Counted from the stretch's first letter, positions 16,008 to 26,067 are shown. The stretch: DNA of 47,108 nucleotides from Chloroflexota bacterium (GCA_009838915.1 VXQT01000030.1:1-47108); one strand, 5' to 3'. Notes: generated by a model not told the origin, from the sequence alone. Program-made: numbers and translations.

Positions 16008-16895
16008 ATGGTGATTGAAACCGCAACGCAGACCGTCAAGGCCGGGTTGGCGCAGATGCTCAAGGGCGGCGTGATCATGGATGTGGTCACGGCGGAGCAC
16101 GCACAGATCGCGGAGGAAGCGGGTGCTTGCTCGGTGATGGCGCTCGAACGGGTGCCGTCCGACATTCGTTCGTCAGGAGGAGTGGCGCGGATGTCGGATC
16201 CGTCGCTGATTCGCGGGATCATCGACGCGGTTTCGATCCCGGTGATGGCCAAGGTGCGCATCGGGCATTTCGTCGAGGCGTCGATCCTCGAGGCGTTGGG
16301 CGTGGACTACATCGACGAGTCGGAGGTACTGACGCCTGCCGATGAGTCGTTTCACATCAACAAGCACGAGTTCGCCGTGCCGTTTGTCTGCGGCTGTAGA
16401 GATCTGGGGGAAGCGCTGCGCCGGATCGCCGAGGGCGCGGCCATGATTCGCACCAAGGGCGAGGCGGGGACGGGCAACATCGTCGAAGCGGTGCGGCACA
16501 TGCGATCGGTCCAGGGCGCGATCAGCCGACTGCAGAGCATGGGCGATGAGGAGCTGGTCAGTTACTCCCGCGACATCGGCGCGCCGGTGGAGCTGGTCAG
16601 GCAAACGCGAGAGATGGGTCGGTTGCCGGTCGTCAACTTCGCAGCGGGCGGTGTCGCGACTCCGGCCGACGCTGCCCTGATGATGCGGCTGGGCGCGGAC
16701 GGCGTATTCGTTGGCAGCGGCATCTTTAAGTCGGAGGAACCGGCGCGAATGGCGAACGCCATTGTGCGCGCGGTGACTCACTACGAGGACGACGAGATCC
16801 TGGCGGAGGTGTCGACCGATCTGCCCAAGGCGATGCCCGGGCTCGAGATCGACAAGATTCCCGAGTCCGAAATCCTGGCGAAACGGGGATGGTGA
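16008..16895 (+). CDS. pdxS: Pyridoxal 5'-phosphate synthase, PdxS (lyase) subunit
   Basis: PdxS makes pyridoxal 5'-phosphate from ribose 5-phosphate, glyceraldehyde 3-phosphate and ammonia supplied by PdxT. The 295-residue protein is full length with the family sequence [21 protein letters not shown], the lysine in [14 protein letters not shown], the second catalytic lysine in [19 protein letters not shown], and phosphate-binding [26 protein letters not shown] box at 15971-15976 is a possible -10. pdxT overlaps by 7 bases, as expected for subunits made in fixed ratio. Confidence 0.97.
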   Translation: MVIETATQTVKAGLAQMLKGGVIMDVVTAEHAQIAEEAGACSVMALERVPSDIRSSGGVARMSDPSLIRGIIDAVSIPVMAKVRIGHFVEASILEALGVDYIDESEVLTPADESFHINKHEFAVPFVCGCRDLGEALRRIAEGAAMIRTKGEAGTGNIVEAVRHMRSVQGAISRLQSMGDEELVSYSRDIGAPVELVRQTREMGRLPVVNFAAGGVATPADAALMMRLGADGVFVGSGIFKSEEPARMANAIVRAVTHYEDDEILAEVSTDLPKAMPGLEIDKIPESEILAKRGW

Positions 16896-17608
16896 ACGGT
16901 ACCCGCGAAGGAATGGAGTTGGTGACCGAGTTGACTACGCACAGCACGGGCGGGGCGGAGCGTTCGGGTTCGGTTGTCGTAGGTGTGCTGGCCCTGCAGG
17001 GGGATTTCGCCGAGCACGCAGCGGCGCTCGGGCGTGTTGGCGCCGATGTGCTCGAAGTACGCACGGTCGAAGAGTTGAAGCGCGTCGACGGTCTGATCAT
17101 TCCCGGCGGCGAGAGCACCACGATTGCCCGGCTGATGATCGCTTACGGCCTGCGCGAGCCAATCATCGAGCGGGCGCGCGCCGGTCTCCCCATCTGGGGC
17201 ACCTGCGCCGGGGCAATCTTGCTGGCCGAGGAGATTGTCACGCTCGACCGACCGGGGCTGAACCTCGTGCCGATGACCGTGGAGCGCAACGCCTACGGCC
17301 GGCAGATTGACTCGTTCGAGGCCGATCTGTCTTCGAGAGAGTTGGGCGGCGGGCCGCTGCATGCAATCTTCATCCGCGCGCCGCGCATTCGCTCGGTGGC
17401 GGAGGGGGTGGAAGTGCTGTTGCGTCTGGGAGCGGAGCAGGAACATGAGCCGGTTGCGGTGCAGTGCGACTCACTGATGGCGACAACCTTTCATCCTGAA
17501 CTGACCGATGACACGCGTCTGCACGAGCGGTTTGTCGGCATGTGCGAGGCCTATGCGGCGGCGGACGCTTCGCGCTCGGTGCCTGCGGCCGCAGGAGGAT
17601 CCGGTTAG
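16889..17608 (+). CDS. pdxT: Pyridoxal 5'-phosphate synthase, PdxT (glutaminase) subunit
   Basis: PdxT hydrolyses glutamine and channels ammonia to PdxS. All triad parts of a class I amidotransferase are visible: the nucleophile Cys in [15 protein letters not shown], and the His and Glu in [11 protein letters not shown]. The [13 protein letters not shown] motif is also present. The family normally starts at the strand [17 protein letters not shown]; here about 29 extra residues precede it. ATG 16889 overlaps pdxS; ATG 16913 is an alternative. The next gene starts at the last base of its stop. Confidence 0.95.
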   Translation: MVNGTREGMELVTELTTHSTGGAERSGSVVVGVLALQGDFAEHAAALGRVGADVLEVRTVEELKRVDGLIIPGGESTTIARLMIAYGLREPIIERARAGLPIWGTCAGAILLAEEIVTLDRPGLNLVPMTVERNAYGRQIDSFEADLSSRELGGGPLHAIFIRAPRIRSVAEGVEVLLRLGAEQEHEPVAVQCDSLMATTFHPELTDDTRLHERFVGMCEAYAAADASRSVPAAAGGSG

Positions 17609-19260
17609 TGGCGACATTGACTCAGCAGTCGCGAAGCGACGATCTGGACGCCCTGCTGTCGACGCTGCCGGAGGGGATCCGGCGCGCGGTCTGCGCCAGC
17701 GGTGAGGCGGAGGAGCTGCTTGAGGTCGTGCTCGACCTGGGGCGGAGGCCGTACGCCCGATACCTGGAGGGCGAAGTCGAGTTGCGCGAGACGGAAGTCA
17801 CGCAGATCGAGCTGCAGTTGGTCGTGTCGCAGCTGGGAGACTTCGGCGCCGACAACCGAGCCGGCATTCCTCGCACGCTGCATCGGATTGCCTGCATTCG
17901 CAATCGGCAACGAGAGGTCGTGGGGTTGACGATGCGGGTGGGCCGCGCCGTCTCAGGATCGGTGGCGGTGATCGAGGACTTCGTCAAGGCGGGCAGCTCC
18001 ATCTTGCTACTGGGACGGCCGGGGGTGGGCAAGACGACGATCCTGCGCGAGGCGGCGCGGGTTCTGGCGGATGAAGGTAAGCGGGTCGTGATCGTCGATA
18101 CGTCGAATGAAATCGGCGGCGACGGGGACATACCCCATGACGGGATCGGACGCGCGCGGCGGATGCAGGTGGAACGCCCCGAGCTGCAGCATTCGGTGAT
18201 GGTCGAAGCGGTTGAGAACCACATGCCGGAAGTGATCGTGATTGATGAGATCGGCACCGAGCTGGAGGCACAGGCGGCGCGGACGATCGCGGAGCGCGGC
18301 GTGCAGCTCGTGGCGACGGCGCACGGCAACACGCTCGCCAACCTGATGTTGAATCCGACGCTGGTTGATCTGATCGGCGGGATCCAGACAGTGACGCTCT
18401 CGGACGAGGAGGCGCGGCGGCGAGGTACGCGTAAGTCGGTGCTGGAACGCAAAGCGCCGCCGACGTTTGAGGTACTGGTTGAAATTCAGTCGTTCACTCG
18501 CGTGGCAGTGCACTCGGAGATTGGCAACACGGTGGACGCGCTGCTGCGCGGCGAGTCGGTCGCGGCAGAGATTCGCGAGGTCGACGACGATGGCGCGGTG
18601 CACACCTCCTCGGATGCGTTGGAGTCGAGCGTGGCGGTGGGCGTCGGATTGGGACTTGAGCCGTCCAACAACGACATCTTCAATCGCGAGTTCGGCAACG
18701 GACACGGTCGTGGCAGCGGTCCATCATTTGGCAACGGTTCGGCGCACGAGGCGCCGCTGCGGCGGCGACGCGGTTCGCGGCCCTCGAGTGTGTCGTCGGG
18801 CCCGCACCGCAAGGTCTATCCGTTGGGCGTGTCGCTATCGCGGTTGCGCGAAGCGATTCGCGAGACGGACGCCAATGTCTCGATAGCCGAACGGGTCGAG
18901 GAAGCGGATGTCGTGATGACGCTGCGAGCGGGCTTCCGTCGGCGGCCTCCCGAGTTGCGGCTCGCCGAGTCGCGTCGGCTGCCGGTCGTTGTGCTGAAAC
19001 ACAACACGGTGCTGCAGATGGAAAAGAGCCTGCGGGCGCTGTCGAAGGGCGATGCACCGAATGACAGCGTGACCGCTGCGTTGTCGGAAGCGGAGGAAGC
19101 GATTTCTCAGATTCACGCGGGTCGACAGTCTTCGGTCGACCTTGCCCCGCAGAATCCGTACATCCGCAAGTTGCAGCATCAATTGGCGAGCGATCAGGCG
19201 CTGGAGTCGGTCAGTCGGGGCCGCGAGCCGAATCGTCGGGTGCGGATCCATGCCGGCTGA
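17608..19260 (+). CDS. R3H domain-containing AAA ATPase (SpoIIIAA/Ycf45-like)
   Basis: A protein of about 550 residues. The N-terminal part ends in a P-loop ATPase related to SpoIIIAA: LLLGRPGVGKTTILREAARVL near residue 135, then PEVIVIDEIGTELEAQAARTI (Walker B) near 209. A Gly/Ser/Arg-rich linker follows, and the C-terminus ends with SVDLAPQNPYIRKLQHQLA and GREPNRRVRIH, matching the R3H-type nucleic-acid-binding end of cyanobacterial and Chloroflexota homologues. Its function is unknown; RNA or single-stranded DNA binding is likely. GTG 17608 is chosen because AGGAGG lies at 17593-17598, 9 bases upstream; the gene shares one base with the pdxT stop. Confidence 0.88.
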   Translation: MATLTQQSRSDDLDALLSTLPEGIRRAVCASGEAEELLEVVLDLGRRPYARYLEGEVELRETEVTQIELQLVVSQLGDFGADNRAGIPRTLHRIACIRNRQREVVGLTMRVGRAVSGSVAVIEDFVKAGSSILLLGRPGVGKTTILREAARVLADEGKRVVIVDTSNEIGGDGDIPHDGIGRARRMQVERPELQHSVMVEAVENHMPEVIVIDEIGTELEAQAARTIAERGVQLVATAHGNTLANLMLNPTLVDLIGGIQTVTLSDEEARRRGTRKSVLERKAPPTFEVLVEIQSFTRVAVHSEIGNTVDALLRGESVAAEIREVDDDGAVHTSSDALESSVAVGVGLGLEPSNNDIFNREFGNGHGRGSGPSFGNGSAHEAPLRRRRGSRPSSVSSGPHRKVYPLGVSLSRLREAIRETDANVSIAERVEEADVVMTLRAGFRRRPPELRLAESRRLPVVVLKHNTVLQMEKSLRALSKGDAPNDSVTAALSEAEEAISQIHAGRQSSVDLAPQNPYIRKLQHQLASDQALESVSRGREPNRRVRIHAG

Positions 19261-19903
19261 AGACGTGCCGGGCGTGTTCATCACCGTCGAGGGTGGAGAC
19301 GGCGCGGGCAAGACGACGCTGGCCCGAGCGTTGACGGAGTGCCTGCGGCGGTCCGGGCGAGCGGTGCGGCTGACGTTTGAGCCGGGCGGCACGGCGCTCG
19401 GCACTCACCTACGCTCGCTGGTGTTGGATCCTGGTGTCGCGATGAGTGACTGGGACGAGACCTGGCTATTCCTGGCGGCTCGGGCGTCGCACGTGCACGA
19501 GGTCTTGATTCCGGCGCTGGAGGCAGGCGAGATCGTCTTGAGCGATCGCTACTCCGACTCGACGCTGGCGTATCAGGGCTACGGACGGGGCCTGGACCTG
19601 GAGCGGCTCACGGCGCTGAATCGGGAGGCGACACAGGGATTGTCGCCCGACCTGACGCTGATGCTGGACATCCCGGCGGAGCTGGGCCTGGCCCGTACTC
19701 GGGCACGATCGTCGCAGGCTGATCGGATCGGCGACGCGGACCTCGCGTTCCACCAGCGTGTCAACGCCGGGTTTCGCAGGTTGGCGGCCGAGCGGCCGGA
19801 ACGGGTCCACATGATCGATGGCCGGCAGGACGCCGCAGTGGTGCTGGGCGAGGCGTTGGATGTTGTGAACAGGTGGTTGGATGGACGGCGAGCGCGATCA
19901 TAG
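19250..19903 (+). CDS. tmk: Thymidylate kinase
   Basis: Phosphorylates dTMP to dTDP for DNA synthesis. The 217-residue protein has the P-loop FITVEGGDGAGKTTLARAL, the DR motif LSDRYSDSTLAYQGYGRG that binds dTMP, and the LID region with LARTRARSSQADRIGD. ATG 19250 overlaps the preceding R3H gene by 11 bases; codons upstream in the same frame do not resemble the family. thrB starts 12 bases after its stop. Confidence 0.95.
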   Translation: MPAEDVPGVFITVEGGDGAGKTTLARALTECLRRSGRAVRLTFEPGGTALGTHLRSLVLDPGVAMSDWDETWLFLAARASHVHEVLIPALEAGEIVLSDRYSDSTLAYQGYGRGLDLERLTALNREATQGLSPDLTLMLDIPAELGLARTRARSSQADRIGDADLAFHQRVNAGFRRLAAERPERVHMIDGRQDAAVVLGEALDVVNRWLDGRRARS

Positions 19904-19914
19904 AATGGGCTGCG

Positions 19915-20841
19915 ATGGCTGTAGAAACCTGGCCGGAGCACACCGAAGCGACTGAGCCGCGAGGGCCGATCACGGTCCGCGTACCCGCGTCGTCGGCGAA
20001 CCTGGGCACCGGATTCGACGCAGTCGGCGTTGCGCTGCAGCGCTACGCCACGGTGACCGTGGCGATCGCCAGCGGGGACGAGGGCGAGCGCTCGCCGATG
20101 TCCCGGCACGTGCGCAAGGCAGTGCGAGAGGTGTACCGCGAGCTAGGTCTGGAGCGGCCTGACGCGGAAGAGATCGAGGTGTCAGTCAAGGCCGACATCC
20201 CGCTCGGCCGCGGACTAGGCGCCAGCGCCGCTTGTCGCGGCGCGGGACTGGTAGCGGCCAACGCGATGCTCGGCGGCAAGATCTCAGCGCACCGAATCCT
20301 GGAGATTGGGTCGGACCTTGAAGGCCATGCGGACAATATGGCTCCGGCGCTATTCGGCGGCTGCCAGGTGGTGGCGGTGACGGGCGCCGAGGTGTCGCGG
20401 GTGGCGCTGCCGGTGGCGGAGGGGCTGCGGTTTGTGGGCTACACGCCCAACTTCAACATGTCGACCAAGAAAGGCCGAGCGCTGTTGCCCAAGAAGCTGA
20501 GTCGCAAGGACGCAGTTCACAATTCGTGTCGCTCGGCGCTGCTCGTGGCTGCGTTGACGACCGGTACCTGGGATGCGCTGCTGACGGCGGTCGATGATCG
20601 CTTGCACCAGGCTCCCCGCTCGGAGTTGTTTCCGGAGATGTTCGAGTTGTTTGACGCGGTCGTGGCGGCGGGCGCATTTGCCGCCTACCTCTCCGGAGGA
20701 GGATCGACGCTGATGGCGCTGACCAGCGAAGATCGGGCGTCGAGCGTGCAGGCGGCATTCAAGTCGGCGGGTGCGGACCGCGGGATCGTCGGTCAAGATT
20801 TTGTTACGGGGATTGATACGAGCGGGGCGCAGATTCTGTGA
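19915..20841 (+). CDS. thrB: Homoserine kinase
   Basis: GHMP-family kinase that phosphorylates homoserine in threonine synthesis. The N-terminal motif VRVPASSANLGTGFDAVGVALQ and the ATP-binding glycine loop PLGRGLGASAACRGAGL (usual GLGSSAA) are present, as is the C-terminal AAYLSGGGSTLMAL. Length 308 is normal. A TAGAAT hexamer 14 bases before the ATG is a good -10 match, although the gene is also close behind tmk. The aspartate kinase gene overlaps its stop by 4 bases (GTGA), linking two steps of the same pathway. Confidence 0.95.
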   Translation: MAVETWPEHTEATEPRGPITVRVPASSANLGTGFDAVGVALQRYATVTVAIASGDEGERSPMSRHVRKAVREVYRELGLERPDAEEIEVSVKADIPLGRGLGASAACRGAGLVAANAMLGGKISAHRILEIGSDLEGHADNMAPALFGGCQVVAVTGAEVSRVALPVAEGLRFVGYTPNFNMSTKKGRALLPKKLSRKDAVHNSCRSALLVAALTTGTWDALLTAVDDRLHQAPRSELFPEMFELFDAVVAAGAFAAYLSGGGSTLMALTSEDRASSVQAAFKSAGADRGIVGQDFVTGIDTSGAQIL

Positions 20842-22064
20842 CCGTGGTGCTGAAGTTTGGCGGGACCTCGGTCGGCTCGATCGAGCGGCTGCGGAACGTC
20901 GCCCGGCGAGTGGCGTCGACTGCTTCCGAGGGTGAGCAGATCGCCGTCGTGGTCTCGGCGATGGGCAAGACGACGGATGAGCTCTTGTCCCTGGCCCGAG
21001 AAATCAATCCGCGTCCGCCGCGACGCGAAACTGACCTATTGATGGTGACCGGCGAGATGGTCTCGAGCGCGCTGCTGACCATGGCGCTTGTCGATCTCGG
21101 CTGCCCGGCCGTCGCGCTGACCGGCGCGCAGGCCGGGGTGTTCACCGACGATTCCTTCGGTCGGGCGCGGATCCGCGGGATCGACACCTGGCGAGTGGAA
21201 GAGGAGTTCGCGCAAGGCCACGTGGTGGTTGTCGCTGGATTCCAGGGGCAGAGTCCGCAGGGCGACTACGCGACGCTCGGGCGGGGTGGCTCGGACACGT
21301 CGGCGGTGGCGTTGGGCGCAGCGTTGCGTGCTTCGCGGGTGGAGATCTACACGGACGTGCAGGGGATATATACGACCGATCCGCGGATCGAGCCGAATGC
21401 GCGATGCCTGCGCGACATCGCCTCGGAAGAGATGCTGGAGGCGGCGCAGCAGGGCGCCGGCGTCATGCACCCTCGAGCGGTTGAGTTGGGACTGCTCTAC
21501 GACATACCGATCCTGGTGGCGTCCTCGCAAGCGGAGTTCGGCTCCGGCGGCGGCACCATGATTCGGCGGGAGGTCCAGATGGAACCGGAGAATCGAGTAC
21601 GAACGATTGCCCTCGACCGTGACGTGGCGTCAGTGACGCTACGTCACGTTCCCGACCGACCCGGGATTGCGGCGCAGGTGTTTGGGCCGCTGGCCGACGC
21701 GGGGATCTCGGTCGACACGATCGTGCAGAACGCCTCGGAGCTGCAGCTCACCGACCTCACGTTCACCGTGTCGCAGACGGACTGGGAGGAGACACGCGAG
21801 ATCAGCAGGCCGCTGGCCGATGATCTCGGCGCGGCCGATGTGCTGTTCAAGCATGACCTGGTCAAAGTGTCGCTGATTGGCACGGGCATGCAGTCAGGAC
21901 CCGGCTACGCGGCGACGATGTTTCGTTCGCTGTCTCAGGCAGGCATCAACATCGAGCTGATTACGACCTCGGAGATTCGGATCACCTGCCTGGTCAACGC
22001 CGATCGAGGCGAGGAAGCGGTGCGCGTCCTGCACGCGGCGTTCGAACTGGATCAAGAGGCGTAG
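20838..22064 (+). CDS. lysC: Aspartate kinase
   Basis: First enzyme of the aspartate family pathway, making aspartyl phosphate for Lys, Thr and Met synthesis. The 408-residue protein starts with GTG and shows VLKFGGTSVGSIERL, FQGQSPQGDYATLGRGGSDTSAVALG and EIYTDVQGIYTTDPRI. Two ACT domains follow from about residue 265 (VTLRHVPDRPGIAAQVFGPL, then VSLIGTGMQSGPGYAATMF), typical of feedback-regulated enzymes. A 156-base gap follows with imperfect CCCACGAA repeats near 22091-22136 and no promoter I can name. Confidence 0.95.
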   Translation: MTVVLKFGGTSVGSIERLRNVARRVASTASEGEQIAVVVSAMGKTTDELLSLAREINPRPPRRETDLLMVTGEMVSSALLTMALVDLGCPAVALTGAQAGVFTDDSFGRARIRGIDTWRVEEEFAQGHVVVVAGFQGQSPQGDYATLGRGGSDTSAVALGAALRASRVEIYTDVQGIYTTDPRIEPNARCLRDIASEEMLEAAQQGAGVMHPRAVELGLLYDIPILVASSQAEFGSGGGTMIRREVQMEPENRVRTIALDRDVASVTLRHVPDRPGIAAQVFGPLADAGISVDTIVQNASELQLTDLTFTVSQTDWEETREISRPLADDLGAADVLFKHDLVKVSLIGTGMQSGPGYAATMFRSLSQAGINIELITTSEIRITCLVNADRGEEAVRVLHAAFELDQEA

Positions 22065-22220
22065 GGACTTCCACATCGTCTGGCGTTTGCCCACGAATCC
22101 TCCACGACCATCCCACCAGCTTCCCACGAACACGCCGGTCCACGGTTTCGCGACCTGGGCGGAGTGACAGAACCTGCTCGGGTCAAACGTGCAATGATCC
22201 GATAAGGACAGCTGTTTCCA

Positions 22221-25200
22221 ATGTTCGCTCATCTGCATACGCATACCGAGTACTCGGAGTTGGATGGGTTGTCGAAGATCCCGGCGCTGGCCAAGCGGGC
22301 GAGTGCGCTGGGACAAGAGGCACTGGCAATCACCGACCACGGCAATCTGTACGGAGCAGTGGAGTTCTACAAGGCCTGCGAGTCGGAGCGTGTCCGGCCG
22401 GTGCTGGGCATGGAGGCGTATGTCGCGCCGGGCAGTCGGCACGACCGGTCGTACGGTCGAGAGGCTGCGTCGAACTACTACCACCTCGTCTTGCTGGCGG
22501 AAAACGAACGCGGCTGGCGCAACCTGATTCAGCTCTCGACGCGGGGGCATCTCGAGGGCTTCTACTACCGGCCGCGACTGGACCGAGAGCTGCTTGCCGA
22601 GTACTCGGAGGGCGTGATCGTGCTCTCCGGCTGCCCGTCGTCGGAGCTGCAGAAGGCGCTGATTCGCGATGACGCCGACGAAGCGCGCAGTGTCGTGGAC
22701 TGGTACCGCAACGTCTTTGAGGATCGCTACTACTTCGAGATACAAAGACACAAGGAGCTGCCTCAGTTCGAGCCGATGTTGAGGCGCACGGTCGAGATGG
22801 CGCAGGAACTGCGTGTGCCGGTTGTCGCCACTCAAGACGCGCATTACTGCGAGCCGGGCGACCACGACGCGCACGATCTGTTGCTCTGCATCGGCACCAA
22901 CGCAGTGCGCACCGACGAGAAGCGATTCCGCTTCGACGGTGAGGACTTCTATCTCACCTCCGAAGAGGAGATGCTGGCGACATTCCAGGACTTGCCCGAG
23001 GCAGTGACCAACACGCAGACCGTGGCAGAGCGTTGCAGCGTGGCGATGGAGTTCGGCCGCCTGATGCTGCCCCAGCCGGACATTCCGGAGGGCAAGACGG
23101 CGCTCGAACATCTCACCGACATCGCCCGGCTCGGGCTCGAGCAGCGATACGGGAATCCACCGGACAGTCACCGTGAGCGGCTGGACTACGAACTGCACGT
23201 GATCCAGGAGACCGGGTTCGCCGAGTACTTCCTGATCGTGATGGACTTTGCGTTGTTCGCCAAGCGGCGGGGCATCGCGAGGGCGGTGCGCGGTTCGGCG
23301 GCGGCGAGCCTGGTGCTGTATTGCCTCGACATCACTGACATCGATCCGATGGCGTTCAATCTCGTGTTTGAGCGGTTTCTTAACCTCGAGCGTCGGGAGA
23401 TGCCGGACATCGACATGGACTTCGCCGACAATCGGCGCGACGAAGTGATCCGCTACGTGGCGGAGAAGTACGGGCGCGAGCGAGTGGCGCAGATCATCAC
23501 CTTCGGAACATTGGGTGCGAAGGCGGCGATCCGCGATTCGGGGCGTGCGCTCGGCGTACCGCTGGGCGACACCGACCGCGTCGCGCGGATGGTACCCAAC
23601 CAGCTCAACATCAAGGTGGCGGAGGCGATTGAACAGTCGCAGGACCTGCAACAGGCGCAGCGCGAGGACTCGAACGTGGCCGAGCTGCTGTCCTACGCGC
23701 AGCGCCTGAACGGCGTGGTGCGGAACACGTCGACGCACGCGGCCGGGGTCGTGATCTCCCAGGAACCACTGGCTGAGAATGTGCCGCTGCGGCGCCCGGT
23801 GAACGAGTCGGCGGACGGTGACTGGATCCCAATGACGCAGTGGGGGATGGACGAAGTGGCGGCGGTGGGGCTGCTGAAGATGGACTTCCTGGGTCTGACG
23901 AACCTGACGATTCTCGAGGAGGCGGTGGCGCTGGTCCAGGAACACGAGGGCGTCGAAGTTGACTATCTCAACCTGCCGGACGGCGACCGCACGACCTATG
24001 AGCGGCTTGCGACCGGCGACACGTTCGGCGTGTTTCAGCTCGAGTCGGGCGGGATGCGACGGGTGGTGGAAGACTTGAAGCCGACATCGATTCCCGATCT
24101 CGCGGCTCTGTTGGCGCTCTATCGGCCCGGGCCGATGGAGCACATTCCCCGTTTCATCGAGAGCAAGCACGGTCGGGTAGACGTGACCTACCCGCATGAC
24201 GACCTGGGCGAGATTCTCGATGACACCTACGGCGTGATCGTCTACCAGGACCAGGTGTTGCACATCGCCAGGAAGTTCGCCGGCTACACGCTGGGCGAGG
24301 CGGACATCATGCGCAAGGCGATGGGCAAGAAGATCGCCTCGGTGATGCAGGCTGAACGAGGCAACTTCGTCAGCGGAGCGGTGCAGCAGGGATACACAGA
24401 GCGGGACGCGGAGACGATCTTCGAACTGATCGAGCCATTCGCCGGGTACGCGTTCAACAAGGCGCACGCGGTGTCGTACGCGGCGATTGCGTATCAGACG
24501 GCCTGGTTCAAGGCGAACTACCCGGCGCCCTACATGGCGGCGGTGATGCGCGCGGCGTCGGGCAATAGCGACCGCGTGCGCGAGGCCGCTGCGGAGTGCG
24601 GGCGGATGGCCATTCCCCTGCTGTTGCCGGACGTGAACCGGTCGGACGCGACGTTCACGCTGGAGAAGATGGCCGACGGACGCAGCGCGATCCGCTTCGG
24701 GCTTGGGACGATCAAGGGCGTCGGTCGGGCGGCGGTCGAGCCGCTGATCGAGGAACGCAGGGAGAACGGTCCGATTCTGAGCGCCACCGACCTGGCGGAG
24801 CGGCTTGATACGAAGTCGATGAATCGCCGTGCGCTGGAGGCGCTGGCGAAGACGGGGGCGTTCGATGAGATCGAGCCTCGCGGCGCGATGGTCGCGGCGG
24901 CGGAAGACATCATCAAGCGTGCGCGCCGGGCGCAGGAGCTTCGTGACAGCGGACAGACGTCGATGTTCGACCTGTTCGGAGCCGAGGTGGCGACGCCGAC
25001 GCCCGCAGTCGAGCTTGAGGAGGGGATGGACGCCACGCCGCACGAGCAACTCAACTGGGAGCGGGAGTTGCTGGGCGCGTATGTGTCCGAACATCCGCTG
25101 CAAGCGGCCACACGCGCGTTGCAGGGTCGGGTTGATGCGCAGTTGTCGGAGTTGACCGAGGAGATGGCGGGCAACACGCAGACCGTGGCCGGTCTGGTGA

Positions 25201-25949
25201 ATGGCATCCGTCAGTTGACGACGCGCAAGGGCGATCCGTTCGCCGCAGTAATGCTGGAGGACCTGTCGGGGACGGCCGAAGTGACCGTCTGGCCCGACCA
25301 ATGGGCGCTGACCCGGGAGTTGTGGCAGCCGAACCAGATTGTCGTGACGCGGGTCAGTATCCGCGTGCGGATGGATCGCCTGACCCTGGCGGTGGAGTCG
25401 GCAGAGGCGTGGAGCGAGCAGATGGCATCGGCCGCCGTCGCCGATGTGGCCGCGGAACCCTTGGGCGGACCCGCGCCGGTTGCGGTCCCGCCGATCAAGG
25501 AGGCGCCCGCGCCTCCGTGGATGCTGAAACCGAAGCGGCCGCTACCGGAGTCGACTGCGCCTCCTTCGGCTGCCGCCCGGACGCAGCAACCGGGGAGCGA
25601 ACCGACGCCGTTGCCGTCCGGCAAGCCGGATAGGGAGGAGTCAGGTTCGGCGCTGTGGATCACGATCGAGGAATCCGGCGACGCCGCCGCGGATGTCGAG
25701 CTGATGGAGCAACTCGAGGGCGGCTTGACGTCCATGAAGTTGATGCACCAGGGCACAAATCCGGTGATCCTGCGCATCCGCTGCGCCGGACGGGTAGAGG
25801 TACTGGTCTGTGGCGATGACTGGCGGCTGGAGGCGAACCAGCAGGTGATTCAGATGCTGAGTCGGACGCTTGGGGAGCGCGGCAGCGCAGTGATTGCAGA
25901 GGCATCGACGCCAACGCTGCGTTCCGGCGGCAGCGCGGCCGGGTTGTAA
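22221..25949 (+). CDS. dnaE: DNA polymerase III subunit alpha
   Basis: Replicative polymerase of the C family, DnaE1 type, 1242 residues. Domains in order: N-terminal PHP domain (FAHLHTHTEYSELDGLSKIP with its histidines), the palm with catalytic aspartates in MPDIDMDFADNRRDEVIRYV near residue 397, the fingers and beta-binding region (helix-hairpin-helix around IRFGLGTIKGVGRAAVEPLI), an OB-fold (VAGLVNGIRQLTTRKGDPFAAV near residue 995), and a Pro/Ala-rich C-terminal region. No intein or proofreading exonuclease domain is present. The PHP metal residues look intact, so PHP-based proofreading is possible. A long open frame on the opposite strand is a coding shadow. Confidence 0.96.
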   Translation: MFAHLHTHTEYSELDGLSKIPALAKRASALGQEALAITDHGNLYGAVEFYKACESERVRPVLGMEAYVAPGSRHDRSYGREAASNYYHLVLLAENERGWRNLIQLSTRGHLEGFYYRPRLDRELLAEYSEGVIVLSGCPSSELQKALIRDDADEARSVVDWYRNVFEDRYYFEIQRHKELPQFEPMLRRTVEMAQELRVPVVATQDAHYCEPGDHDAHDLLLCIGTNAVRTDEKRFRFDGEDFYLTSEEEMLATFQDLPEAVTNTQTVAERCSVAMEFGRLMLPQPDIPEGKTALEHLTDIARLGLEQRYGNPPDSHRERLDYELHVIQETGFAEYFLIVMDFALFAKRRGIARAVRGSAAASLVLYCLDITDIDPMAFNLVFERFLNLERREMPDIDMDFADNRRDEVIRYVAEKYGRERVAQIITFGTLGAKAAIRDSGRALGVPLGDTDRVARMVPNQLNIKVAEAIEQSQDLQQAQREDSNVAELLSYAQRLNGVVRNTSTHAAGVVISQEPLAENVPLRRPVNESADGDWIPMTQWGMDEVAAVGLLKMDFLGLTNLTILEEAVALVQEHEGVEVDYLNLPDGDRTTYERLATGDTFGVFQLESGGMRRVVEDLKPTSIPDLAALLALYRPGPMEHIPRFIESKHGRVDVTYPHDDLGEILDDTYGVIVYQDQVLHIARKFAGYTLGEADIMRKAMGKKIASVMQAERGNFVSGAVQQGYTERDAETIFELIEPFAGYAFNKAHAVSYAAIAYQTAWFKANYPAPYMAAVMRAASGNSDRVREAAAECGRMAIPLLLPDVNRSDATFTLEKMADGRSAIRFGLGTIKGVGRAAVEPLIEERRENGPILSATDLAERLDTKSMNRRALEALAKTGAFDEIEPRGAMVAAAEDIIKRARRAQELRDSGQTSMFDLFGAEVATPTPAVELEEGMDATPHEQLNWERELLGAYVSEHPLQAATRALQGRVDAQLSELTEEMAGNTQTVAGLVNGIRQLTTRKGDPFAAVMLEDLSGTAEVTVWPDQWALTRELWQPNQIVVTRVSIRVRMDRLTLAVESAEAWSEQMASAAVADVAAEPLGGPAPVAVPPIKEAPAPPWMLKPKRPLPESTAPPSAAARTQQPGSEPTPLPSGKPDREESGSALWITIEESGDAAADVELMEQLEGGLTSMKLMHQGTNPVILRIRCAGRVEVLVCGDDWRLEANQQVIQMLSRTLGERGSAVIAEASTPTLRSGGSAAGL

Positions 25950-25984
25950 ATCATGTACACAGGTTCTAGAGTGAACGCACGTTC
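25944..25984 (+). promoter_or_regulatory. Candidate promoter with LexA-like operator before rplI
   Basis: TTGTAA (25944-25949, overlapping the dnaE stop) and TAGAGT (25967-25972) are spaced 17 bases and match four of six bases each to -35 and -10. Immediately after, at 25973-25984, lies GAACGCACGTTC, a perfect GAAC-N4-GTTC palindrome that also satisfies the R-N-R-Y centre of the Gram-positive/actinobacterial LexA box. Its position over the start site is where a repressor would act. A second candidate (TTGGGT, 17 bases, TATGGT) lies about 40 bases downstream. Confidence 0.45.
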
Positions 25985-26067
25985 TTCTGTGTCACTATGT
26001 GTTGGGTTGTACGTCGTGGCTCGGTATGGTTGTCGGGTATCGCTGACGGATCGAGTGGAGCAAACAG

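Noticed and set aside
21894-25301. Very long open frame (about 1135 codons) on the minus strand inside dnaE
   Set aside because: Its product is rich in Arg, His, Leu and Gln with no domain, and it is fully antisense to a conserved dnaE. It is a shadow of GC-rich codon use.
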